Shown here in pieces: positions 42,487 to 50,290 of a stretch of DNA of 64,000 nucleotides (the first letter of the stretch is position 1; every line of letters starts with the position of its first letter). The notes beneath the pieces were generated by a model that was not told the DNA's origin, searched no databases, and was given only the letters and a program-made list of their open reading frames with translations. Source of the DNA: JAZDFP01 sp043801445. GTDB taxonomy: Bacteria; Planctomycetota; MHYJ01; JACQXL01. The position numbers and the translations under genes were made by a program. The DNA is taken from positions 1 to 64,000 of the forward strand of contig JAZDMB010000046.1 in assembly GCA_043801445.1 (NCBI GenBank), given 5' to 3'.

Positions 42487-42990
42487 TCATTTAGGCCCTA
42501 AAACAAGTGTTAAACGAGGACCTTCCGGAGAAATATGTTTTTCTATTTTAGAGTATTCCGTTAGTTCCTTCTTGATTCTTTCCATCAGGCGGAATCCTAT
42601 GTCCCGATGAGTGTTTTCCCTGCCCTTAAAAAAGAGACTGAATATTACTTTATTGCCTTTTGCAAGGAATTCTTTCGCCTTTTTCAATCTTACCTGAATA
42701 TCGTGTTCTTCGGTAATAGGACGGAGCCTTAATTCTTTTATTTTTCCCTGATGATGTTGTTTATTTTCCTTCTGTTCCTTTTTATGTTGTTCATACTTAA
42801 ATTTGCTGTAACTCATTATTTTGCAGACAGGCGGCGCGGCGTCAGGAGAGACTTCCACCAAATCGTATCCTCTTTCATAAGCCATTTTCAGCGCATCTGC
42901 TGTTTGGATAACTCCGATATGAGCGCCTGCTTCATCAACAACTCTCACGGTTGTTATCCTGATACGTTCGTTTATTCTTAAATTTTTAAT
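42487..42990 (-). CDS. infC: Translation initiation factor IF-3, AUU start
   Basis: 167 aa from the proposed ATT at 42990. IF-3 binds the 30S subunit and checks the start codon and initiator tRNA. The N-domain reads NLRINERIRITTVRVVDEAG, GYDLVEVSPDAAPPVCKIMSYSKFKYE; the C-domain reads KELRLRPITEEHDIQVRLKKA, FFKGRENTHRDIG. The first ATG/GTG in frame (GTG 42948) would cut off the conserved RINERIR segment. In contrast ATT 42990, followed by AAA, has GGAG seven bases upstream. AUU starts are known for E. coli infC, where they allow IF-3 to limit its own synthesis. Confidence 0.95.
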   Translation of the reverse strand: MKNLRINERIRITTVRVVDEAGAHIGVIQTADALKMAYERGYDLVEVSPDAAPPVCKIMSYSKFKYEQHKKEQKENKQHHQGKIKELRLRPITEEHDIQVRLKKAKEFLAKGNKVIFSLFFKGRENTHRDIGFRLMERIKKELTEYSKIEKHISPEGPRLTLVLGPK

Positions 42991-43003
42991 ATCCTTTCTC
43001 CTT
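42988..43003 (-). promoter_or_regulatory. Ribosome binding site and AUU start of infC
   Basis: Minus strand reads AAGGAG, then AAAGGAT, then ATT-AAA. The GGAG-to-ATT distance of seven bases is ideal, and no ATG, GTG or TTG start lies nearby that keeps the conserved N-terminus. Confidence 0.8.
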
Positions 43004-43023
43004 TCTTTATGATAAAATTATTT

Positions 43024-44757
43024 CTATATTTTACGTGATATGTTTTCTTCCGTTATTCTTTTAATAAAGCTTTCCAGGGAACAAGAACCTGTGGTCCCCT
43101 TACCTCTTTCGCGTACTGCCACAGTCAAATCTTTTTCTTCCTTATCACCAACAACAAGAATATAAGGTATTTTTTGATTGGAAGCATTTTTGATTCGTTC
43201 TGATAATCTTTCATTGCGCAGGTCTGCTTCCGCGCGGAATCCTGATGACAATAATTCGGAAAGTATTTTATTGGCATACTGATGCTGTTCCGGAACTACC
43301 GGCAATACAATAGCCTGAACCGGTGAAAGCCAAAGCGGAAATGCGCCACCGTAATGCTCAATTAATACGCCGAAGAATCTTTCTAACGACCCTAAAAGCG
43401 CGCGGTGAATCATTATCGGCTTTTGCCTGGTGCCGTCGTCTGCGCTGTAGTATAAATCAAAACGTTCGGGCAGGTTGAAATCAACCTGAACAGTAAAGCA
43501 CTGCCAGTCGCGACCGAGCGAATCCTTGATATCAATATCCATCTTGGGACCATAAAAGACCGCCTCGCCTTCGTCCACGGAATACGGCAATCCGGTATCT
43601 TCAACCGCCTCCTTGAGAATAGCGGTTGCCTTATCCCAGTTTTCAATCGTGCCGACATATTTGTCTTTTGGCCTGGTTGATAATCTCATTTTAAACTCGG
43701 TGAATCCAAAAGAGCGAAAAATATGCAAGCCGAATTTAATTACGTCCTTGACCTCTTTAAGCAGTTGGTCAAAGCGGCAGAAGATATGGGCATCATCCTG
43801 GGTAAACCCGCGCACCCTGAAAAGACCCTGCAGCACTCCGGAGCGTTCATAACGGTAGACTGTGCCCAGTTCTGCCCAGCGAATCGGCAAATCACGGTAA
43901 CTACGCACAGTGCTTTTATAGACCAGGATATGGCCGGGACAATTCATTGGTTTCAGAATATATTCCTGGCCGTCAATATCTATCGGCGAATACATATTTT
44001 CGTGATAGAAATCCCAATGGCCCGAGGTTTTCCACAGGCCGATGCGGGCAATATGCGGCGCGAAGATTAATTCATATCCGTTTTTAAGATGTTCGTTTCT
44101 CCAGAAATCCTCGATTGTCTTACGGATGATAGCGCCTTTGGGATGCCAGAAAACCAGACCCGGGCCGGCATCATCATACTGGATGCTGAATAAATCAAGA
44201 TCCTTGCCCAATCTGCGGTGGTCACGTTTTTTTACCTCTTCGCGGTGTTTCAGGAATGCATCCAATTCTTCCCTGGTAAAGAAAACGGTCCCATAAATCC
44301 GCTGGAGCATCTTGTTCTTTTCATTGCCGCGCCAGTAAGCGCCTGTCGCAGAGAAAAGTTTATAATGTTTTACTAAACCTGTCCTCTCAATGTGAGGACC
44401 ACGGCACATATCCGTGAAATTACCGTGTTTATAGAAAGTGATTTTATCATCAGGAAGCTCATTAATCATTTCTGTCTTATAAGGCTCGTTTTTCATCTTT
44501 TCAAGAGCCTCAGAACGGCTCAATTCGCTCCGTTCAAACTTAACATCAGTTTTAACGATTTTTGACATCTCTTCTTCTATCTTTATCAGGTCATCTTGAG
44601 TAAAAGGTGTCTGGGTATCAAAATCGTAATAAAATCCCTCCTCAATAGACGGACCAATAGCTAATTTAACTTCAGGGAAAAGCCTTTTGACAGCATCTGC
44701 CATAATATGTGACGTGGAGTGCCTGAGAGTCTCTATTTCTATATTTAGCTTATTCAT
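43024..44757 (-). CDS. thrS: Threonyl-tRNA synthetase lacking the TGS domain
   Basis: 577 aa versus ~640 for the common form. It charges tRNA-Thr. The N-terminal TGS domain is missing; the protein begins almost at the editing domain (HSTSHIMADAVK with the HxxxH zinc/editing motif, and MCRGPHIERTG). The class II core follows (motif 2 TVYRYERSGVLQGLFRVRGFTQDD, motif 3 GSLERFFGVLIEHYGG), then the anticodon-binding domain. I start at ATG 44757, 10 bases after the upstream gene's stop; an ATG at 44793 in the same frame lies inside that gene. No Shine-Dalgarno is seen. Confidence 0.95.
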   Translation of the reverse strand: MNKLNIEIETLRHSTSHIMADAVKRLFPEVKLAIGPSIEEGFYYDFDTQTPFTQDDLIKIEEEMSKIVKTDVKFERSELSRSEALEKMKNEPYKTEMINELPDDKITFYKHGNFTDMCRGPHIERTGLVKHYKLFSATGAYWRGNEKNKMLQRIYGTVFFTREELDAFLKHREEVKKRDHRRLGKDLDLFSIQYDDAGPGLVFWHPKGAIIRKTIEDFWRNEHLKNGYELIFAPHIARIGLWKTSGHWDFYHENMYSPIDIDGQEYILKPMNCPGHILVYKSTVRSYRDLPIRWAELGTVYRYERSGVLQGLFRVRGFTQDDAHIFCRFDQLLKEVKDVIKFGLHIFRSFGFTEFKMRLSTRPKDKYVGTIENWDKATAILKEAVEDTGLPYSVDEGEAVFYGPKMDIDIKDSLGRDWQCFTVQVDFNLPERFDLYYSADDGTRQKPIMIHRALLGSLERFFGVLIEHYGGAFPLWLSPVQAIVLPVVPEQHQYANKILSELLSSGFRAEADLRNERLSERIKNASNQKIPYILVVGDKEEKDLTVAVRERGKGTTGSCSLESFIKRITEENISRKI

Positions 44758-44767
44758 TATTTTATAT

Positions 44768-45949
44768 TTATAGTAACGACATTTCTTTGCCAACAGATTG
44801 GCATATTTCTAAAACCTTGTTAAGTTCATTATCAGTATGAGTAGCCATATAACTGGTACGGATAAGCGAACCGTCCGGAGGTACCGCCGGAGAAATTACC
44901 GGATTAGCAAAAACACCTTTATCAAAAAGTTTACGCCAGAATTTAAAAGTAACCATATCCTCACCAAATATTAAAGGGATAATCGGCGTTTGAGTCGGAC
45001 CGATATTAAATCCTAACCGAAGATATTCCTTATGCATTCGTCGTGTAATCTGCCAGAGGCGGTCTCGCCTTTGCGGTTCAGACTTGATAATCTTGAGAGC
45101 GGCTAAAACCGTTGCAACTGCCGATGGCGGCATACTTGCGCTAAAAATAAGCGCGCGGGCATTATGCTTGATGTAACTGATGACTGTGTCTTCTCCGGCA
45201 ATAAAACCGCCCAATGAAGCAAATGATTTACTGAAAGTCCCCATTACCAAATCGACATCTTTTTCCACATGAAAATGTTCAGCGGTTCCTCTGCCATTTG
45301 CCCCCATCACTCCGATTCCATGGGCATCATCCACCATCAAACGAGCTTTAAATTTCCTTTTCAATTTAACTATTTCAGCAAGATTAGCTAAATCTCCTTC
45401 CATGCTAAAAACACCATCAATAATAATCAAAGCATTGGAAGGATCCGGCAGTTCTGATAAAACCCGTTTCAGGTCAGCCATATCGTTGTGTTTGTATTTA
45501 ATGATTTTTCCAAAAGATAACCGGCAACCATCAACAATACTGGCATGATTGCCCCTATCAATAATGGCAACATCGTTTTTACCTACAATCGTGGAAATCA
45601 CTCCTTGATTGGTCTGAAAACCGGTTGAGAAAATGAGCGCGCTTTCCTTATGCATAAAGGAAGCCAATTCTTGCTCGAGTTCCTCATGAATATCCAGTGT
45701 GCCGTTGAGGAATCGAGAGCCGGTGCACCCGGAACCGTATTTTTCTATGGCTCGGATTGATGCTTCCTTAACCGCAGGATGCTGGGTAAGACCGAGGTAA
45801 TTATTTGAACCAATCATTATCATCTTGCGGCCATCAATCAAAACCTCGGTATCAGCACCAGATTGAATGGCTTTGAAATAAGGATAATACCCTTGCTTCT
45901 TCGCCTCTTTGACACGCGTATACTTATAACACTTGGAAAATATTTCCAT
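44768..45949 (-). CDS. Alpha-oxoamine synthase (serine palmitoyltransferase / KBL / BioF family)
   Basis: 393 aa PLP enzyme that condenses an acyl-CoA with an amino acid. Motifs: NNYLGLTQHPAVKEA, GSGCTGSRFLNGTLDIHEEL, FSTGFQTNQGVIST, DRGNHASIVDGCRLSFG, DDAHGIGVMG, and the Schiff-base lysine in GTFSKSFASLGGF. The combination YYPYFKAIQSG...EVLIDGRKMIMIGSNNYLGL is like bacterial serine palmitoyltransferases, so sphingolipid-type lipid synthesis is possible. Glycine C-acetyltransferase or BioF cannot be excluded. Directly upstream of thrS. Confidence 0.85.
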   Translation of the reverse strand: MEIFSKCYKYTRVKEAKKQGYYPYFKAIQSGADTEVLIDGRKMIMIGSNNYLGLTQHPAVKEASIRAIEKYGSGCTGSRFLNGTLDIHEELEQELASFMHKESALIFSTGFQTNQGVISTIVGKNDVAIIDRGNHASIVDGCRLSFGKIIKYKHNDMADLKRVLSELPDPSNALIIIDGVFSMEGDLANLAEIVKLKRKFKARLMVDDAHGIGVMGANGRGTAEHFHVEKDVDLVMGTFSKSFASLGGFIAGEDTVISYIKHNARALIFSASMPPSAVATVLAALKIIKSEPQRRDRLWQITRRMHKEYLRLGFNIGPTQTPIIPLIFGEDMVTFKFWRKLFDKGVFANPVISPAVPPDGSLIRTSYMATHTDNELNKVLEICQSVGKEMSLL

Positions 45950-46000
45950 AAAGCTTTTTCTTTATATCTTTAAAATATAACTGTCAACTATTTCTCATCT

Positions 46001-46894
46001 TTAATCCGGATGGAATTCCAAGCTTTTGAAGCCATCCATTTGAGTGCGAATATCAGTGATGATTTCCTGAGGTGTTTGATATCTGATTTCTTTTTCTTTA
46101 GCCATCATTTTTTCAATAAAATACAAAACGAGCGGAGAAATACGGCGGTTCTTTATTTCGTCAGATTTAATGTTTGCCAAGACCTGCTGCGCCATCACTT
46201 CAAGATTATTCGTCCCGGTGAAAGGTGGTTTGCCGGTAATCATATGATATAATGTCGCTCCGAGCGAATAAATATCACTGCGGATATCTATCGTCATCTG
46301 ACCGCGCGACTGCTCAGGCGACATATATCCAATAGTGCCGGAAGTAGTCACTGCCCTTTCATCTTGATTATTTTCGCTTACTATCGACTGCGCGAATCCC
46401 AAATCGCATAATTTTATTATCCCAATTTTTTTATTCAATAAAAGATTATCAGGTTTAATATCGCGATGCAGAATATTTTGTTTCTGCAAATAATCCAACG
46501 CATCGGCAACCTGCATAATAATGAGCAATGATAATTCCTCATTAAGACCGGCAATCTTTCCTGCCTTGTCTCGGGCTTGGTCAATTAATTGCTGAACAGA
46601 TTCGCCTTCTACATATTCCATCACCGAGTAATGTATTCCGTTAACACCTTCCGGCGGGGTAACATAATATCCCTTAACAATATGGGAATGATTGAATTTA
46701 ATCAAAAGCGCTGATTCTCTTTGGAAACTGTAAAATAAAGAAATATTGCGGGCGGTCTTTGGATAAATAATTTTAATGGCAACCAATCTATTGCTTTTTA
46801 CTTCCAGCGCCTTGAAAACAATACCCATCCCGCCAACGCCTAATCGCCCTAAAATTTGATAGCCTGGCAGAGTTTCCGATTCTTTATTTACCAT
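46001..46894 (-). CDS. Soluble Hanks-type Ser/Thr protein kinase
   Basis: 297 aa, kinase domain only. Glycine loop GRLGVGGMGIVFKA (~16-29), catalytic Lys41, HRDIKPDN loop with Asp145, DLG in place of DFG (164-166), and activation segment GTIGYMSPEQSRGQ. There is no transmembrane segment or extracellular PASTA domain. It lies divergently from pilB across an AT-rich 130-bp gap, so a link with pilus control is possible but unproven. Kinases of this form are very numerous in planctomycetes and relatives. Confidence 0.92.
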   Translation of the reverse strand: MVNKESETLPGYQILGRLGVGGMGIVFKALEVKSNRLVAIKIIYPKTARNISLFYSFQRESALLIKFNHSHIVKGYYVTPPEGVNGIHYSVMEYVEGESVQQLIDQARDKAGKIAGLNEELSLLIIMQVADALDYLQKQNILHRDIKPDNLLLNKKIGIIKLCDLGFAQSIVSENNQDERAVTTSGTIGYMSPEQSRGQMTIDIRSDIYSLGATLYHMITGKPPFTGTNNLEVMAQQVLANIKSDEIKNRRISPLVLYFIEKMMAKEKEIRYQTPQEIITDIRTQMDGFKSLEFHPD

Positions 46895-47025
46895 AATATA
46901 TTAAATAAATGAATAAGTGTCTTGGCGGCAAATATTAATATAATTTCATATAAAATTAAAATGATAATATAAAAAGTATTATATTCCTTGATATATTAAA
47001 TGCAATAGATATTTAATAAATATAT

Positions 47026-48741
47026 ATGAGTCCACTCCAGCAAAAAAAACTTTTTGGCGAGATTGCCCGCGGGATGAGACTGGTAACTGAGGAACAGATT
47101 AACGAAGCGCTAAAAATCCAGAAATCAACGGCCGGTGATAAAGGACATAAGAAGATAGGTGAAATCCTCGTAGAAAAAAGCATTCTAAAGCTATCTCAGG
47201 TTACGGCAATTCTCGCTAAACAATATAATCTTAGATTCGTCAGTTTTTCATCAATCAAAATACCGAATGAAGTAATTAAATCGGTGCCCAAAGCCACTGC
47301 TATCGAGCATAAAATTATTCCTCTGCAGAAAAAAGGTAATGTTTTAACATTAGCTTCATCTGTTCCTTTAGATGTTTTCAATATAGATAATCTGTGTTTT
47401 ATGCTTGGCTGCAGTATCGAAGTAGTACTGGCATTACCCGATGAGATAAATCAGTCAATTGCCAAATATTATGGTTCCTCAGTTGAGGATTACAGCAATT
47501 TAGTCGGCGATATTGATGAAAATGATATTTCTATCCGGACAGGAAAAGATGAAGAAGTTATCACAGACGAGGCGCCGATTATTCGTCTCGTTCAAACTAT
47601 CATTGCAGACTCGGTCAAAAACGGAGTCAGTGACATTCATATTGAACCGATGGAAAAAACACTGAGAATCCGTTATCGAATAGACGGTGTTTGCCAGGAA
47701 ATAGAATCGCCTCCGAAAAGACTTCAGTCCTCAATGATTTCCCGCGTTAAACTGATGGCCGGAATGGATATTGCCGAGAAACGCAAGCCCCAAGATGGTA
47801 GAATTCCTATTTCCGTTGAAGGCAAAGAGTTTGATATCCGTGTTTCATCACTTCCATCACAATACGGAGAAAGCATGGTTCTTCGTCTTTTGGAAAAACA
47901 ATCATTGGTAACGTTAGAAGACCTTGGTTTCCATCCCGATGATTATCGCAGATTCCAGTCTATCATAAAAAGGCCCAATGGTATTTTTCTGGTTACCGGT
48001 CCGACCGGTTCAGGCAAAACCACTACTCTTTACGCAGCTATAAAGGAATTAAATAAACCTAACGTTAAAATTATTACGGCTGAAGACCCGGTTGAATATG
48101 TATTAAGCGGGGTGAATCAATGCCGTGTTCGTTCTGATATCGGATTTACTTTTACTTCCATAATCAGATCAATGTTACGCCAGGCACCTAATATTATTCT
48201 GGTTGGTGAAATCAGAGATGTAGAAACCGCAGACATAGCCATTCAGGCTGCACTGACAGGCCATCTGGTATTCAGCACTCTTCACACCAATGATGCTCCT
48301 TCAGCCATAACACGCTTGTTGGATATGGGCGTAAAACCTTTTCTTGTTGCCGCTTCGATTCAGGCGATAATGGCTCAAAGATTAATCCGTATTTTGTGTC
48401 CTAAATGTAAACAGCCGTATATTCCGGAAGAATCAGAGCTTGCTATGATAGGACTGACACCTAAAGACATTTCAGGCCATAATATTTATAAAGCTGTCGG
48501 CTGCAAGGAATGCAAGGAAGGTTATAAAAGCAGAAAAGGAATTTTTGAATTATTGGAGATGAGTTCTACGCTTAAGGAAATGACTTTTCATAAAGAGTCA
48601 ACCATAAAAATTTATGAGGAAGCCAAAATAAGCGGAGGAATGGTTTCTCTCTTAGATGACGGGGTCAGAAAAATACTTAGTGGACTTACCACTATTGAAG
48701 AAGTAATATCACTAAGCCGACGCGAAGATTTATCATATTAA
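47026..48741 (+). CDS. pilB: Type IV pilus assembly ATPase PilB/GspE
   Basis: 571 aa. An MshEN/GspE N-domain (about 1-160: KKIGEILVEKSILKLSQVT) precedes the secretion ATPase (about 180-560). The ATPase has Walker A GPTGSGKTTT near residue 325, Asp box ITAEDPVEY, Walker B-type LVGEIRDVETADIA, the His box GHLVFSTLHTND and a four-Cys zinc motif CPKC...CKEC. It powers pilus extension or a related type II secretion system at the inner membrane. pilT follows 24 bases later. Confidence 0.93.
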   Translation: MSPLQQKKLFGEIARGMRLVTEEQINEALKIQKSTAGDKGHKKIGEILVEKSILKLSQVTAILAKQYNLRFVSFSSIKIPNEVIKSVPKATAIEHKIIPLQKKGNVLTLASSVPLDVFNIDNLCFMLGCSIEVVLALPDEINQSIAKYYGSSVEDYSNLVGDIDENDISIRTGKDEEVITDEAPIIRLVQTIIADSVKNGVSDIHIEPMEKTLRIRYRIDGVCQEIESPPKRLQSSMISRVKLMAGMDIAEKRKPQDGRIPISVEGKEFDIRVSSLPSQYGESMVLRLLEKQSLVTLEDLGFHPDDYRRFQSIIKRPNGIFLVTGPTGSGKTTTLYAAIKELNKPNVKIITAEDPVEYVLSGVNQCRVRSDIGFTFTSIIRSMLRQAPNIILVGEIRDVETADIAIQAALTGHLVFSTLHTNDAPSAITRLLDMGVKPFLVAASIQAIMAQRLIRILCPKCKQPYIPEESELAMIGLTPKDISGHNIYKAVGCKECKEGYKSRKGIFELLEMSSTLKEMTFHKESTIKIYEEAKISGGMVSLLDDGVRKILSGLTTIEEVISLSRREDLSY

Positions 48742-48765
48742 CCCGGATTATTAATAGGAGTAAAT

Positions 48766-49839
48766 ATGGCAGCTGAATTGGATAAATTATTAGATTTGGT
48801 TATAGCAAAAAATGCTTCGGATTTACACTTGACTGTAGGATTACCGCCTGTCATCAGATTGCATCGTCATCTTAAACAACTAGATCATCCAATGCTTACT
48901 AAACACGATACGATTGCCTTTATGCGTGCAGTAACCACGGAAAAAAAACAGCAGGAAATAAAAGAACGGGGCGGCTGTGATTTCGGTTTCACTTACGACA
49001 AAAAGGCGCGTTTCCGCGTAAGTATTTATACACAAAAAGGACAGGTGGGTTTGGAATTCCGTCTGATACCATCTAGGATAAAAAAATTAGATGAAATCGG
49101 ACTGCCTGAAACAATAAAAAAACTGCTAACCAGACCGCGGGGATTAATTCTTGTAACCGGTCCGACCGGTTGCGGCAAGACCACTACCCTTGCCTCAATG
49201 ATAGATTATATTAATACCGAAACGAGTTGCCATATTATTACCATAGAAGACCCTATAGAATATTACCATCAGCATAAAAAATCCATTATCACCCAGCGTG
49301 AAGTTTATCATGATATTACTTCATTTTCTGATGCTATTGTCAAAACACTCAGAATGGACCCGGATGTGATTCTGGTGGGTGAAATGCGTGATTTGGATAC
49401 GATTCAGACTGCGATTACCGCAGCCGAAACAGGCCATCTGGTTTTTGCCACACTTCATACTACAGGCGCGGCAAGAACGATTAATCGTATCGTAGATGCA
49501 TTTCCACACGAACAACAAGAACAGGTACGCACCCAATTAGCATCTTCACTTCTGGTAGTTATCTCGCAGGTCCTGATACCTACGGCGGACTGCAAAGGCG
49601 TTGTGGCAGCCTTTGAAATAATGGTTTCAACTCCGGCTATAGAACATCTCATAAGAGAGAATGAGCCTCATAAAATTATCTCCTCAATCCAGACCGGCGG
49701 TAAATTGGGAATGGTCCTTTTGGATGATTATCTTTTTAAATTATTCAACGAGGAAAAAATTACCTATCAGGATATGATGGACTATGCCCAGAATCCGTCT
49801 AACCTGGCAATGAAGTTTCAGGGATCAGAAGAAGAATAA
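48766..49839 (+). CDS. pilT: Twitching-motility ATPase PilT
   Basis: 357 aa, standard length. N-terminal PAS-like domain (KNASDLHLTVGLPPVIR), Walker A GPTGCGKTTT (~132), Asp box ITIEDPIEY, LVGEMRDLDT and HLVFATLHTTGAART, and a C-terminal AIEHLIRENEPHKI segment corresponding to the PilT hallmark AIRNLIRE. It drives pilus retraction. AGGAG lies before the ATG. It forms an operon with pilB. Confidence 0.95.
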   Translation: MAAELDKLLDLVIAKNASDLHLTVGLPPVIRLHRHLKQLDHPMLTKHDTIAFMRAVTTEKKQQEIKERGGCDFGFTYDKKARFRVSIYTQKGQVGLEFRLIPSRIKKLDEIGLPETIKKLLTRPRGLILVTGPTGCGKTTTLASMIDYINTETSCHIITIEDPIEYYHQHKKSIITQREVYHDITSFSDAIVKTLRMDPDVILVGEMRDLDTIQTAITAAETGHLVFATLHTTGAARTINRIVDAFPHEQQEQVRTQLASSLLVVISQVLIPTADCKGVVAAFEIMVSTPAIEHLIRENEPHKIISSIQTGGKLGMVLLDDYLFKLFNEEKITYQDMMDYAQNPSNLAMKFQGSEEE

Positions 49840-49918
49840 TCAGGTACCAAAGGCAGGAAAACTTGCGACTATACCTTTCTGCCGTCCCGCTGTGACTTTT
49901 TGGGAAGCGGGTTTGATT

Positions 49919-50134
49919 ATGTTTTTAAATATCAAAGTAATAACAAAAGCATCTAAGAATCAAATCAAAAAAGAAGCTGCACAATACAAGGTCTATCTGA
50001 CTGCAGCGCCTATTAATGGTAAAGCAAATGATGCGCTTATTGAGATATTAGCGGGCTATTTCCATATCACCAAACAGCAGATTAAAATAGTCCGAGGCTT
50101 AAAATCCAAGCATAAAATGGTGGAGATAATATAG
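49919..50134 (+). CDS. DUF167 (YggU-like) protein
   Basis: 71 aa from ATG 49919. The sequence KVITKASKNQI, YKVYLTAAPINGKANDALIEILA and IKIVRGLKSKHKMVEI is diagnostic of the DUF167/YggU family, small proteins of unknown role often found next to pilT or yggT genes. A GTG start at 49892 in the same frame would add nine residues. It follows pilT by 79 bases. Confidence 0.85.
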   Translation: MFLNIKVITKASKNQIKKEAAQYKVYLTAAPINGKANDALIEILAGYFHITKQQIKIVRGLKSKHKMVEII

Positions 50135-50290
50135 ACCAATATCCGTTATTTAGGACACAAATTTTCGCAGATAATTTTTATAAGGAGACTGGGAAACCAA
50201 GATTATAATTTCTGTCCTCATGGATTATTAATCTGTGTAGACAGAGCCTCTGTATTTATCTGCGTCCTGTTTTTCCTGACGGATCCCGGA

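Noticed and set aside
43723..44070. 115-codon plus-strand frame
   Set aside because: Antisense to thrS; no supporting signal.
46895..47025. Sigma-54 promoter for pilB
   Set aside because: The divergent gap has TTGGCGGC but no TTGC element at the right spacing; no -24/-12 match supported.
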